64,000 bases of DNA from Blasia pusilla (taxonomy: Eukaryota; Marchantiophyta; Marchantiopsida; Blasiales): NCBI GenBank assembly GCA_050084515.1, contig CM114271.1:41354001-41418000 (forward strand), read 5' to 3'. The position numbers were made by a program, and so were the translations under genes. Below, piece by piece: positions 35,388 to 47,049 of this stretch. How positions within the stretch are numbered: the first letter of the stretch is position 1; each line of letters starts with the position of its first letter. The notes under the pieces were generated by a model, which saw nothing but the letters and a program-made list of their open reading frames with translations, had not been told where the DNA came from and made no database searches.

Positions 35388-36109
35388 CGCTGAACCCAAC
35401 TCTATTTCCCTTGCCCTTATCCGGACAAAACTCGCTCTCCGTCTCAACTTCAGCTCTACGAGTGCCCGCCCCCAACACTTCCGTGCATTCCTTATCCACA
35501 ACCGATTACCTTATTGCAAAGTAGATATGCGCCGATGTCTGGTGACTCTGGTCTCCCTGAATCTGTCTCAAACTCATGTACTAGTGTACAACCGCATTCA
35601 AAACAAGGACTAAGGTCACCTAAGTAAAACATGGTATACTGTAGCCGTGATATAATACCAACAAAGTTAGTATGATTATAAAATTCAATTCGGTATATTC
35701 TAAATTCTTGTTATTCATATATCATATGCTTATGTATATACATGTCCTATACATAGGGCATGTAGTTGCTCTTGTCCGACTGAATCTTCTATAAGAGTCA
35801 TTGATGTTAGTGCTCTCTAATCATATTATATGTGGTCATTCATTTTTTATTATTTACATATTAAGAATATGAATATCTTTCATATCAATAAATACATCAT
35901 GTACAAAATTCAAGTCTAGTCTCGAGCCTCATTTCCTTCATGAAGTCTTTCTAGGGGGCCCTTTTGGCTCTCTATTCCCACCATGGGCGATCACTAGCTA
36001 GAGGAGAAGGTGGTGGTTTTGGAGGTTGCCACCAACACTTTTCATGGTGATCCCTAGGTGGTGCTCTTTTTTCTATGTCTCAATATCAAATGGTTCTCTC
36101 TATCGTGGA
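35388..36109. other. Upstream region of the bL9 gene, then AT-rich DNA
   Basis: About 35388-35600 is GC-richer and is presumably the bL9 5' leader and promoter. From 35620 on it is AT-rich with no gene. Confidence 0.4.
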
Positions 36110-36783
36110 TTTAGTTTAGGGCTGCATTTTCCAATTACTGGCAGATGATATGTATACTGTTAGCTTTCGAGATCTTGTTGTTCTTGCACTCTAATTATTT
36201 ACTGCTTAGTTAGCATACGTTGGTCTAGCGGTGAAGGTGGGAAAGTGCAAGGCATAGTCTCCATCATGCCTACCCGATGATGTTCATTTACCCGACGGAT
36301 TCATGACACATGTTCAAGGTCTACACGTCTTGGGAGTCCCATTTAAGAGTTATGACTTTGTCTTGATTTTTGTGGCATCGGCGCTTATCGAGGATCTACT
36401 CCATATTGATGACCTCATGAGAATCGTGATCCTTAAATTACTTTTGACATTCTCTCCTCTTGTTTTTTCGGACAACCAAATTGTCGCACTAGAATTGTAC
36501 GGATGTCTAGTCACCTCTCTACCCTCTTTAGATCATTTAATAGGAAGATCCTACAAGTTTTGGGGATTTATTACAACCCGATTGCTTAGAGTTTCCTATG
36601 GGAGGAGCTAGCTCATCGACCAACTTCTTGGCAGATTGCCTTTGGCGGTGTAGATCTTCTCTCGACTCAATTAGTGCCCCCCTCGACTTTTTAAGGGAGT
36701 GTGGCCATCTGGAGCATCCCTTCTTTGCTCCAGATTCCTCAATTGTAAGGGATAGACCACTCCTCCTACACTACATATCCTAG
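36110..36783 (+). pseudogene. Decayed fragment of the RLE-type LINE
   Basis: The plus strand aligns with the C-terminal reverse-transcriptase region of the LINE at 22305-25679. It shows an ADD motif near 36140, then G-K-C-K ... S-P-S-C-L-P, then VQGLHVLGVPFKSYDFV (compare IEGFRVLGVPIGFIDYV), and finally IAFGGVDLLSTQLVPPS (compare SFGGVGLSSTVPYAPA). Frameshifts and stops are frequent. The CCHC and endonuclease parts are absent. Confidence 0.8.
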
Positions 36784-37048
36784 GTTGATGACAGCTCCTT
36801 CCCACTATAGTCTTCCCTCAGAGCATGCATAGATTCCCTTCTACTTAAAACCAAAGTCGTTCTCCCCACTTTCTCCTCCTAAGTTACCTCTAGCCAATCT
36901 AAGCTCCAATCTTCTTTGATGGAAACCAACTTTGAGGCAAGTTTTAGAGGCACTCTATGTGATGGGGATATTTCCATGGAAGTTCAAGCCTATATTTGCT
37001 CTTGCTCCGGGAATAAGGTTGCACATAAACTAACTTGTTTGTCCATGG

Positions 37049-37260
37049 GATGGACATTCCCAAGGGGTCCCTTGCCCAAGTTTCTTTGGTACCATGAGCG
37101 CATGTGTAGGCTTTGGACGCAAGAACAAGTGCAGGAAGGGATTGAACGGGTGTGCATCCACAAACCCTTGCTAGGCCCAGATGAAGCCCATGCATGGCCC
37201 AGATTGAGTGCCCAGGCCTTGGATTTGCCCTCTACGGGCTCTGGGGCGTGTCATGTGCCT
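37049..37260. repeat. GC-rich GGGC/GCCC-type dispersed repeat, copy 1
   Basis: GGGTCCC, CCCAGATG-AGCCCA and GGCCTTGG-like words recur. The start (GATGGACAT-CC ... GGGTCCC-TGCCC) resembles the start of 58340-58400. The family also appears at 38290-38500 and 48545-49090. Confidence 0.5.
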
Positions 37261-38289
37261 ACTCTCCTTGAACGTAATCTTGTTTGTTGCGGAAGCGTGC
37301 GTTCAATACGTCACGCTCTCAACGCTGATCTGCATCCAAACAGGCACTTTGGTTAGTCGGGTCTTGGATCAATCAGAAGGCTAACTTTCCGAGTTCTCAT
37401 CTCAGACTCTCATCAAGCTCAACCTTCCTAGTTTCGCGGTTTACAACACGGGCAAGTCTCGAAAGACTTCAGACAGACTTTCTGGTCGGTTCAGGAACCT
37501 GAAACGGCGTTTCGCACCTGGCGGTTCCAACTGTACGATGGACATCCAATGAGTTCCTCACCAAGACTCGTACTAAGTGAATCTGGGGTTGGAATCCAAG
37601 TGTGGCGTACAAAGTCCACTCCCTTGGATCAGGTTTGGGCTTCGAGTTCCAATGCCAAACTCCCGTTCCATCCCGTGCCTCTGAAACGTCGTCTGGCGCC
37701 CAAAGCGGGATTCGTGTTCCGAGACATCTCGGAGAGACTCCTCCCTTACTAGTACTTCTGGGAATCTCTGGGGGGCCCCTACATTTAGGGAAAGACACCC
37801 GGGCCTCTCCAACTGGCCCTCAACCCAATTGCTCTCACATTCGTTTTCGGCCAATATCTCAGCCTGTACTTATGCGTTTGCTGAGATCTTTGGTGCGTTG
37901 GAAGCGTCTCAAGATAAGATTTCCAACACGCCCTTACTTGTCCCAAACTCATCTTGGATCTCAACGTTATGGTCATAAACACGGTCAGATTCTCCCAAAC
38001 GCTAGTAGTGTTCCAAATTGGTTCTCACCTCTTTGGCAACCAACCTCCCAAGACTCAACTCATCTCAAGTCTTTGCTTGCGTTTGATCTAGGTTTCCTGG
38101 TCGTGACCACTAACACATGAAACGCACAACTCTGTTCCGCGTTTCGTCTCTTCGACTTTTTCAAGATACCTTTCCAAACGCCTCTCCAAAGCGCAAACCT
38201 CGCAGCGTGAGTTCACTTGAGTTCTGATGTTTCGCTTGGCACCTATTTGGTGTTGTTTGGTTATGAGGGTCACGACACTTGGGTCCTTG
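37261..38289. other. No gene recognised
   Basis: The interval has moderate GC and several overlapping frames (for example plus 37602-38120) without any motif I recognise. It sits between two copies of the GC-rich repeat and may be part of one larger element. Confidence 0.35.
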
Positions 38290-38500
38290 TGTGAAACCTG
38301 GAGCCTGCATTGTACGGACCTACCATGGGCTTAGTGCTAGTCTTCACAGGCTTGTTGTGGGCTACAAAACGGTGGTGGCAAGAACAAGTGACGGAGCGCT
38401 AGATTGGGTGCGAGCTAGTCAAGCCTGGGTCTACGTTGTGGGCTCGAAACCTTGGGCCCGCATGGACATAAGCCCACAAACATGAACTTTGTTCGTGTGC
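38290..38500. repeat. GC-rich dispersed repeat, copy 2
   Basis: The end (CACAAACATGAACTTTGTTC, then GTGTGCAACCTTG) matches the stretch at 58770-58805. Together with copy 1 it brackets about 1 kb. Confidence 0.55.
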
Positions 38501-38984
38501 AACCTTGTCTAGAAAGGGGTAGTTCATAGATGGAGGTTTACCTGCTCATCTCACCTTTCTATATCGCACCACTTACCTACACCACAACAATGTGGTTCCG
38601 ATTGGGCTTCACCATTGATGGTTGGATGGCTATTAAGGCGGGCTCAGATAGTGGAAGATGTTACCACTAGAGGCCCTCTTAGCAACAATCATGTTTCTTT
38701 AGGCATAGGTAAATGATTCCTTGGCGTCTCAATTCCCTAAGTCCCCCTTTTTTGTACTTTTGATGGATTCCCTCATCACCCTTTATGCAAGCCTTATTTT
38801 ACTATAAATTCCTCCTTTATTGAAAATTAAAATATTTCCCTCTTCTCCTTTGTTGAAACATTATCCCTTCTTCCCCTCCTCTATTTAAAATTCCCTATCT
38901 CTTCTTTACTCTCATACTTGGAAATCATACCCCTATAATAATAGAGCCCACGCGCGCTTTCGTGGGATTGGAAAACTTCTATTA
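38501..38984. other. No gene seen
   Basis: Pyrimidine-rich and AT-rich DNA with no coding. Confidence 0.4.
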
Positions 38985-41038
38985 ATGATATCTCAAAGGA
39001 TACGATGTGATTGCAAAGCCCCTAATCTTGTTCACCAAGGTGGATCATGAGTTACACAAGGGAAATGAGCAATAGAAAGCATTTCAACTCCTCGAGGAGA
39101 TATTAACACTGACAATTATCTTGAGAAGATCTATCAAGGGGTGTCATTTCTAGCCGTGCATAAATTGGAGTTTGTTGGGTTTGGGTATAGTGCTTACCTA
39201 GCATGACAATGAAGGTAGAGGGTTCACGATAGCTTGTGCTTGTCGCTCAAATAATGATGCAAAGGAAAAGTACATCTTGTATGAAAGTGAGTACTTAGCT
39301 ATAGTGTGGGCTATCACGCATTTCAAGTGTTATTTATTCGGTAACCCTTTCACCCTTACCACTAATCACCAAGTACTTAAGAGATTGATGAAGTCAGACA
39401 AGCTTGTATAGAAGCTTGCTAAGTGGGCTCTATTATTATAGGGGAATAATTTCCAAGTAGTTCATGGACTTGGAAGACTAAACCAAGATACGTAGATGAG
39501 TTGAGTTGTAACCCATGCTTGGTCAACGAGATACAAGTGTAGCTCATTGGCATGGTGCCTTGCTGGCACCCATATGCTTATTTGGGTTTAATTTTTGGCT
39601 ATGGATAGCCATATTGTGGTGAATTTGATGGTAGGGTTAGATGGCAAGTAATTAGATCCAAAGGCTGGTGAGAAGGCGACAAGTAGCAGAGATATCCACG
39701 AGGATGGGGTATTTTTGGAGTATGTAGGCATTGACAACGTTGTGAGCAAAATGGGTACTAGAGAGGGTGACCTACAACAAGCCAAATGGTTTATGTGGGA
39801 GGGGACACATGTTTTACGAGTTTAGGAAGATGGTAGAGTACAAGTGGTCCCTCATCCTTCGTAGAGAGCATGATTGGTGCAACATGTCCACAAGGAGTTT
39901 GAACACTTTGGAATGGACAAATAACTTGCTTGAAGTATATTATTGGTCATGAAATATACATACAAATGTACAAAAATTTATTGTCAAATTCATGGTGTGT
40001 GATTGGATCCCCAAATGTTTCAATACCCTGACTCCATAGTTGCATTCACTATTGATCATGGATTTCAAATTTTGCAGGGCCTTTGTACTTTATAGAGTAT
40101 TATAGTCATTGTGTGTTGGTGATGGTGGAGTACTTCTTGAAGTGGATAGAGTTGGTTGCATTCCCGAAAAAAGTGAGTAAGGGAGTAGTGTATGCACTCT
40201 TAGACCGAGTGCTCAATCAATATGGCGTACTAGCAACGACTTAACAAATCAATGTATAGGTGCAAGCATGTTCTCGATGAGCTGAGACATTTGAGAGAAT
40301 CATGGATATGGATTTTGAGAACTTGGCTATTGCACAACATCTAGACACATTCACGTGTATGTTTCATGTCTTCCTACAATAGACGACATCTATAAGGTTG
40401 GATGTTACAATATGGCTCACCATCTTGAGATTGTGTGAGGTATTGCCATCTAGTGTTCTCTTATTGGAGGGACGTGATGGTATGGTTTGGAAGGATTCTG
40501 TGCATAACTACGCACGATGTCACTTTCTTAATATTGATGGGGCAATGGACCCGAGATTAGCAATAGTATATGCATGTTTATGTTTTATGTTGTATGGATC
40601 TACGAGGGATACAACCATTATGCTAGTTTGTGATTGATGTTCGAGACGAAGATACATGGCACGTTTGACACCACCTCCCACTTGGGTTTCTCATGGACGA
40701 TGGTTATGTCCTAGATGTATATAAAGTAGGTACTTTGTGATCATAGATCTAGACTTGCAATAGTGATATGGATGATAAGAAGGTGACTAATTATGGGGTT
40801 ATATGAGCACTTGGTCTTTTTCTCTAGCATCGTTGATTTTTCTATCATGGTAGGTAAGTTTAGATGACTATCTGGAATTAGAGGGACCTAACCACCAACT
40901 AGGGGAATGATTGGAGATATTTTGGTATATGATTGACTACGTTTGTAGATGTAATGAGTGAGTATTATATCTTGTCTTTATGTATGTGTGGGTGATGATA
41001 ACAATGTATATTGTTTAGAGATGTGCATGTGCACGATA
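38985..41038 (+). mobile_element. 3' half of a PHD-type Ty3/gypsy element, decayed
   Basis: The plus strand reads the end of reverse transcriptase (38990-39100), RNase H (ACRSNNDAKEKYILYESEY, near 39237-39290; WAITHFKCYLFGNPF), integrase zinc-binding region (near 39800-39960) and integrase core (near 40090-40230). The linker VLLLEGRDGMVWKDSV (40455-40503) follows, and then a PHD finger (40570-40720) with a stop after LVCD. A non-coding 3' region, a purine-rich end (AGGGGAATGA) and one short terminal block (40912-41038) close it. It is the same family as 49937-55600 but clearly older or more mutated. The 5' half is gone. Confidence 0.8.
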
Positions 41039-42244
41039 AGTTAGTTAGCATAAAAGTCCAATTCAAAACTTTTCAAGTTCGATTACCATTGCCGAAAACT
41101 TTCTTTGGAGAATTTCTTATCATCTTTCGACCTCCATCCCTGTATAGCTCACTAGAAATATCCAATCCAAAAGAAAATTGAAATGACTTTCTTGCCATGG
41201 AAATTTTTTCTCAAAATCATCTATCGTATAATCTATACTATTATTGAAGATACTCATCTTGCGTTTAAATATCCCACACGTCAACACACGATATTTTTTC
41301 TCAATATAATTTTGCCTCCTATTACCATTTGGTACCTTTAATTCGAATTGACACTCCATTATCACGACCAATATCACACATGCATCCCCAAATTTCCCCC
41401 TTCATTGCATGGGCATCGAATGTTTCAATCTTGAAACATTCGTTTATCAATAAAAAAATCATTCATATTAAATGTCATCAAAATTGCCTACCATGAGGGA
41501 TATCGGCGGGCTTGAATCCTATGGCCACTCAACATACTATCACGATCACATGAAGGTCCCAAGAAACAATATATGCATTGTGATTGAGAAATCATTATCA
41601 GTGGAAGTAGTCCAAAAGACAATGAATTTGATTTGGAATACTAGTTTCCAAGGGTCACAAAACTAAGTTCTATGCCTCGGCCAAAATTGTTGGCGGAAAT
41701 CCAGTGGTCACGAGGATACCACTATTTGAGCTCGATCCCATAAGTAGACAAACACACTACAACGACCCTCATTTCTACGTCTGAAATAGATTACCAATAG
41801 ATAATATGACAAAACACACTGGTCCCGGATAATTACTTCCCATCATAACCAAGTCGAGATCGCCAAGATGTTAGACCAATTCTACACCCAAAATTTTTTA
41901 GGGCAGACAAATCGGCAACCCTCTATGGTCGCTTGTTTATGTGTGCATGAGATTACACACTTTGAGGTGCGCATGGGATCCACCCTTAATTTACATCATT
42001 AAAAGAGAGAATGAGAAAGGGAGAATGAGGTTAGAGGAAACCCTCCTCTACTTGTGGTGTTGGATACATGTCATTTTAAGAGAGGGAATTCACTTAAGAG
42101 AAGACAATAAAAAATAAAAACCAGAAGCTTTTTAAAATTTGAATATCATCCATGTTATACAAGGGCACAAACTAGGGAGAAAAAAAATCTATTGTTAAAA
42201 TGTGGTTAAAACCCAATCATGGCATGGTCATGAAATTAAAATTA
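41039..42244. other. No gene recognised
   Basis: AT-rich. A minus frame at 41120-41377 (85 codons) has no known motif. Confidence 0.4.
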
Positions 42245-42593
42245 TTAATTAAGTATATTAATAAATCGAGTCACCGCAATGCCAGTCCCGGCTGAGGAAG
42301 CAGGCTACGTGGCGTCACGCTCAGGCTCACATCTCTCATCCTCCTTGTTCGCCTCCCGTCCATTCCTCTCCTAGTCCTAAACCCTCCGTCCTTGGAACGG
42401 GTCCTGCCTTCCCTTTCCTTTCCTTTCCCTTCCCTTGTTTCGACACTTTAGGGTCGAAACAACTTGTACCAGACGGATAAGAAAGAACTTGGGAGGGACA
42501 GATCCTTGGAAAGGGTAGGTCCTTTCCCTACCCTTCCCCTGTGTCGTCCCTTCTCGCGTGAGACAGATAAGCAAGAACTTGGGAGCTTTGGCG
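42245..42593 (+). promoter_or_regulatory. OHP2 upstream region with duplicated 5' leader
   Basis: A G-box/ABRE-like ACGTGGC core lies at 42309-42315, about 280 bp before the ATG, as often found at light- or stress-regulated photosynthesis genes. The leader then contains a tandem duplication: CCTTGGAA-GGGT-x-GTCCT ... pyrimidine run ... GA(C/T)AAG(A/C)AAGAACTTGGGAG at about 42387-42495 and again at about 42504-42583. Each copy carries a short upstream ATG. No TATA box is obvious. Confidence 0.5.
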
Positions 42594-45500
42594 ATGGCAA
42601 TCTCCGTCACCATGGCTGTCTCAGCTCCCACATCGTCGCTGCATCTTCTTCCGTCTTTCGAAGGCCTTCGCGCTCCTCGGCGTGCGTCTGTGAGTGCATC
42701 ATTCTTGTTTTTCAGATTCCATTTCAGCGTACTAATTGTGCTTGCAATTCTTGGTTCTCCGAGAAAGTGACGAAGTGGAGGTGTAGGGACTTTGTGTTCA
42801 TGTCATTCCGCTTTCAGTGGCCCCATTCCGAATTCATTCTAGCAGTCGGAGTGTATTGGAGTACTGGAATCTCTCGTTTTTCCCACTCTCGTATCAACAG
42901 CGCAGTTGGCTTCTGATTCTGGATCTCCGAGGAACTACAGACTTTGGGACTGATTTGTGGTTGGTTTTCTTGGTCAGGTGAAAGCTTTGGCTGTACCTGC
43001 AGATAGTAGCATTCATCGACCACTGATCGTAGCTGTCCAAGAGCCTATCGCCAGTACCACTACCTCCTCTCCTCCTCCAGCTTCGTCCAGCACTAGCAAG
43101 TCCGGGGGCGTCACTATCGAGTACCAGCGACAAAGGGCGAAGGAGATGCAAGAATATTTTAAGGACAAGAAGTACGACGAGGAAATCTTTAAAAGTAGAC
43201 TCTTCGGCTGGACTCGGAAGAACGAGGTCACAAATGGCAGGTGAGATTTGCTTGTCGAGATGGATATGTGATGTGGCTCAGACATTTGGTAAAAGTAGAT
43301 GGGGAAGAAATGTGAGTAAGGTGGAAGAAAGGTCAGTAGTATTGACCAGACACATTGCGCTATTTTGGGATGGGAGCGTCTTCGTTCGTGACCAGTCATG
43401 TCAATGTTTGCTCATCACGGGCTTGCTAAACGCAAATTTTTCTCTATCTGTTTCCACCAAACCTTAGCGTTATAGACACAATCCCAGATTTGGAACCCTT
43501 AGTTCTCTCCATTCTATCTTTCTACTTGGCATGCGCTGTCACCTCTTCTGCTCTGTTACTAGCTTTGAATTCGATTACGGATTCGGAATCCTACTTCCTT
43601 ACATTCCACCATTTTATCTGGGATGCCATTCGACCTTTTCTCTAATTGATTGCTGACTTCGAATTAGATCCCGGCATGTCCCTTCCCAGCTTTTGGGTGA
43701 TTGATTCCACGTTTTATGTTGGTTGAAAATCCACATCCTACAAGTCGTGATATGTAGGTGTGTGTTGATGTTATTTGCAGCAAGTCACTTGTTGCGCTCG
43801 ACATTTTGAATCGAGTTTTTTGACAGACATCTGTAAAGACAATTAATATGCACATATTGCGCTAAACTCTCGTAAGTCCGTACCATTCACGATTTGGATT
43901 TTCTAAGATAAATTGCTAGGGTTATGCACTGTTGCATTCCCTTTCCAGTATTCAACCTGATTTAGATCTTGATCACTGCTTTAGGGAATAATCATTTCCC
44001 CACCTGTCAATGTAGCTCATTTTGGGAAGGAAGGGACAGGATGTGATTGAACTTGTTTCAAGTTTACGGTAAGCATGTAATCTCAGGGGAGCCCTTCCAT
44101 GTGTGTCCCTTGGGATCGCATCCGATGTGATCTCTCATCAGATCTCAAGCTTCTAGGCTCGGACTCTCAATGAATGAGAGGTTTTTAGGGGTGAAGGCCC
44201 TGGATCTCCATCCTGTCATCTGGGAGTATAGGCAAAGTTCACACTCTGTGTAGCATGGTTCGTCCATGCTCTAGGTAGGTGATATCACTTGCAGGCTCGG
44301 GCAACCCTTGACTGTCAGTACCAGGTATTGAGCTGCCAACTTACTTCTCAGGAAAGTAGGAGAAAGTTAGGCAGTACCATGTAGTGCTGCTGGAGAGATC
44401 AATGAATCGAAACATTCAAAGATACTTACGGCACACTGGTTGGACGTTGCTGAATGTTTTGTGTAAAGATTAATCTATTACCTTGGTTGTTCGGAGACAG
44501 GAATTGCCCTGAGGTAGGTCGTGAACTTCTGGTTCAGGAAACACATTTAGTAGAGAAATGTCGGGTTGTGCTTTTTTTAATACTGTATTTCTTCAAGATT
44601 TCTTCTGCTGCTCTGGTTACTGCATTCACATTAGAGGTCTCCCACAATCAGTCGTAGGAACTACACCGAAAGAGTCTCCTGGATATTTTCATCCCCAAAC
44701 TTGTCTCTTGGACGGGTCCCTTTGTCATGTGGTCTCCATCAACAGCTTTGGTTGGGGATCTAAAGGTATTCCCTAAAGTTGCCTCTGCAACTCACGTTTT
44801 GGCTACAGGACGCCTGTCATCCAGTGGCTCCACTCCACTGCAAATTCAAATGCACACCTGCCTTAGGCACACCCGGAACGAAGCTGACATCATACTACAC
44901 TGTATAAGAGACTCTACTCACAGTAGCAGAGCATCTCATTGCCTTGCAAACATAGACCTATAGAGCGCGAGAGAATTTTCTCATGCACCAATGCTCTGCC
45001 TTAGCTAAGAACCGACAATTGTGTCCTCCTATGACAGGATCTAGATTGGATGGATATTGCACTTCCGCCGCAACCATATGTCTTCAATTTCAGGAGACAG
45101 GATGCACTGGGTTGGGGATGTAGGATTAAGCAACGAATTTTATGTACACACATTCTTCAGACCCACTCATTGTTCATGAGGCACTTCTTCCCTTGAGAGA
45201 CACTGGGGATTGAATTCCTTCCCGCCAGCAAGAGAGGAGCTCGCAAATTTATCATTATGATGAGATAGCATGATGTAGGGGACCCAACAAGGTCTTGGGA
45301 TTGAGAGACTGAGCGACTGAGCAACTGAGCTACTTGGTGAACAGTGTCTGTCTTGGCCTTGTGACTATAGATCAACCATGAGAGGCAGGCAGAAAGAGAT
45401 GCTGCATTCGCTTATGACATTCTACTCTTTATGACACCGCATTACCCTGTTCATGTATCACTGAAATGTCGTCACCTGGTTGATGGTACAGGTGGACTAT

Positions 45501-45606
45501 GTTTGGAATTGCCGTTGGCTTGTTAACCGAGTATGCGACGGGATCCGACTTTATTGAACAACTCAAAATCATTGTATCCAATTTGGGCATTGCAGAAGTG
45601 GACTAA
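42594..45606 (+). CDS. OHP2: One-helix protein OHP2, chloroplast precursor
   Basis: Three exons (42594-42689, 42978-43240, 45492-45606) with GT-AG introns and matching phases give 157 aa. The Arabidopsis protein has 172. Exon 1 is a transit peptide ([20 protein letters not shown]). Exon 2 has a Pro/Ser-rich spacer, then the OHP2 hallmark VTIEYQRQRAKEMQEYFKDK and FGWTRKNEVTNGR. Exon 3 completes the single thylakoid-spanning helix (WTMFGIAVGLLTEYATG) and the tail IEQLKIIVSNLGIAEVD. OHP2 is a one-helix member of the light-harvesting-like family. With OHP1 and HCF244 it supports psbA translation and photosystem II reaction-centre assembly. The chlorophyll-binding motif reads E-V-T-N-G-R-W-T-M, with Thr where Ala is usual. 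The second intron is long (2.25 kb). ATG at 42594 is preferred over an in-frame ATG at 42558 because it matches the bL9 exon 1 start. Confidence 0.95.
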
Positions 45607-47049
45607 ATCTTGTCTTTCCGAACAGCAAAGCTGTGTATACAATGTAGCTTAACCACATTCACCTCTGGAATAGAGACTGTTTGGCCGAATTTTTAGACAA
45701 CTTATCAGGTGATCTGAAGAATCTTTGAATTAAACAGCTATGGGTTCAATTTTTGTATGTAAATCTGAAAACCGTGATCAAGGCCAATGAATGAAGTTTC
45801 AATCATACTTTTAGGATTATTCAGAAATAGTTTTGTCCACCTATGGCACCCTGCATATGTGAGACTTGTACCATCCACAGTGGCTTCTGTATTTTAACCA
45901 GCTGAGCAATTTAAAAAGTCGGTTGTGTTCCATGGAAAAGGTCCTTGTAATTGTGCCATCACTTTGTCCCAACTATGAGTTGTGGATTTTCGCTCTTAGA
46001 GCCAAATGCCTAGATAATGTTGCTCCTTGATTGCAGCCTTGTATATCTTGTGAATTTCAATCTCAAGGGTATACAGGTGGGAGACTGACTCCAAGAGTGG
46101 GGAGGGAATACCAAGGCCACATCTGGCCTGGGGGAAAGGGAGCTACCTAAAGGAACATGACCACCAGCAAAAAGGCCTCTTCGAATCATGTTTCCACATT
46201 TTGAGCCTGCCTCCGAAATCCAACTAAAGAGTACCTTGGGAAGCGATGAATCCATTGTCTACAAAGTGACAACGCACAAGTTGAGGACAATTCACTTCTA
46301 GAGCGCCAAACCTCTCCCTCATCATTCCATACATCTCTGTCGGTAGTGTGAGGTACTTACGTTATGTATGATGATCAAAAAGATGAGCCATAATTTTCTT
46401 TGTGGAGTCTCTCTAATGTCACCACGTGTGTGCCTGAATAGACTCATAGGATTTGTGATTGTGACATCGTTCACCACAAACTCAGCTTCCCACGTCATTG
46501 AAAGTTTAGCTTGAATAAGAATGGTGCATGGAATAGCATTAGGCCTTTAGCATGTGAAAGTTTGTACCTTGCACTACCTTGTGAGTGGCAATCCTATCAT
46601 CCCCCAATTGGACATTGCGTTAAATGCAAACCAAGAGAATCTATACAATCACAAATATGTCGAGCCAATAGTGGGCAAGAGGAATGCCTATGGGCTAGTG
46701 TGCCCAAGGGACTCTCAAAGGAGCCCAACTCTGCAAGATATTCGATCATTCGTAGGATCCTCCTAACAAATATCTAAAGAGGGTATGGAGGTAGTTAATA
46801 TCCACTCAATTTTAGTAAGATGATCAAGGTGTGTAGCTAAACAAATAGAGAAGATGACCAACTCACCTATCACCAATCCTCATGTGGTCATCAATATGAA
46901 GCACATCCTTCATAAGTGTTGTAACTCTAAAGCTCAAAACAAAGTTTGGCTTCCAAGTGGAACCCATAAGACGTGCAAACCTCCATTAGTTGTCATAAAT
47001 CCGTCACGTATATGAAGGTCAAAGGATAGTCGCGATGGAGATCATCCCT
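45607..47049. other. OHP2 3' flank, then no gene seen
   Basis: The first few hundred bases probably form the OHP2 3' UTR. The stretch 46550-46790 may be a further worn piece of the LINE family that follows, but similarity is weak. Confidence 0.35.

Noticed and set aside
42464-42916. 150-codon plus-strand frame starting in the OHP2 leader
   Set aside because: It runs out of frame through OHP2 exon 1 and into the intron; the spliced OHP2 frame explains the region.
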